Shown here: piece after piece, positions 22,558-23,594 of the stretch
How the letters are laid out: every line of letters starts with the position of its first letter
Position numbering within the stretch: the stretch's first letter is position 1
From: Gemmatimonadota bacterium
GTDB lineage: Bacteria; Gemmatimonadota; Gemmatimonadetes; Gemmatimonadales; Gemmatimonadaceae
Assembly: GCA_031127185.1 (NCBI GenBank)
Contig: JARIET010000002.1
Span: forward strand, 1 to 23,594
Reading direction: 5' to 3'
Length of the DNA stretch: 23,594 nt
Position numbers and translations under genes: made by a program
Notes under the pieces: generated by a model
Database searches by the model: none
What the model was told of the DNA's origin: nothing
What the model saw: only the letters and a program-made list of their open reading frames with translations

Positions 22558-23594
<1,037 letters not shown>

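Overview
The window is GC-rich and gene-dense, from a diderm (Gram-negative-type) bacterium. It carries lipopolysaccharide-core enzymes (a Kdo-kinase-like protein and a heptosyltransferase), two outer-membrane beta-barrel proteins, a periplasmic YceI protein and the tail of a DegP/HtrA protease. The mix of unusual signalling fusions, secreted proteins of unknown function and generally weak Shine-Dalgarno sequences fits Gemmatimonadota best. That phylum assignment is an impression from gene content, not a computed result. I see no transposase, integrase, phage gene, CRISPR array or rRNA, so this reads as chromosomal core with some lineage-specific accessory genes.

Layout. (1) 1-6090, plus strand: the end of an HtrA/DegP protease with a terminator; tRNA-Leu(UAG); then a protein quality-control block, tig-clpP, a strong terminator, clpX-engB, a small secreted protein of unknown function, and a hexapeptide-repeat acyltransferase. 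(2) 6094-11248, minus strand: a beta-barrel protein with a DUF5686-like region, a GspE/PilB-type secretion/pilus ATPase fused to a response-regulator receiver domain, and a Nudix hydrolase. A folded structure separates the Nudix gene from the convergent acyltransferase gene. (3) 11321-16383, plus strand: trpE, then an overlapping cluster of an FHA-GAF-adenylate/guanylate cyclase, a Kdo-kinase-like protein and a family 9 heptosyltransferase. (4) 16388-18404: a NarL/FixJ response regulator (minus) divergent from a soluble PAS histidine kinase (plus), closed by a very strong bidirectional terminator. (5) 18427-23594, minus strand: glmS (cut by the window edge)-dtd-maf, a DUF3108 protein, then YceI and a porin-like protein.

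How the genes relate. Trigger factor, ClpP, ClpX and DegP form a protein folding and degradation set. The cyclase, kinase and heptosyltransferase overlap by 4 nt at each junction, so cyclic-nucleotide signalling appears to be co-expressed with LPS inner-core assembly. GlmS, at the far end, feeds amino sugar into the same envelope pathways. The most interesting items are the ATPase-receiver fusion with switch-like hairpins in its leader, the cyclase/LPS operon, and a 17-nt dyad upstream of yceI-porin that recurs imperfectly at the histidine-kinase start, suggesting a small regulon.
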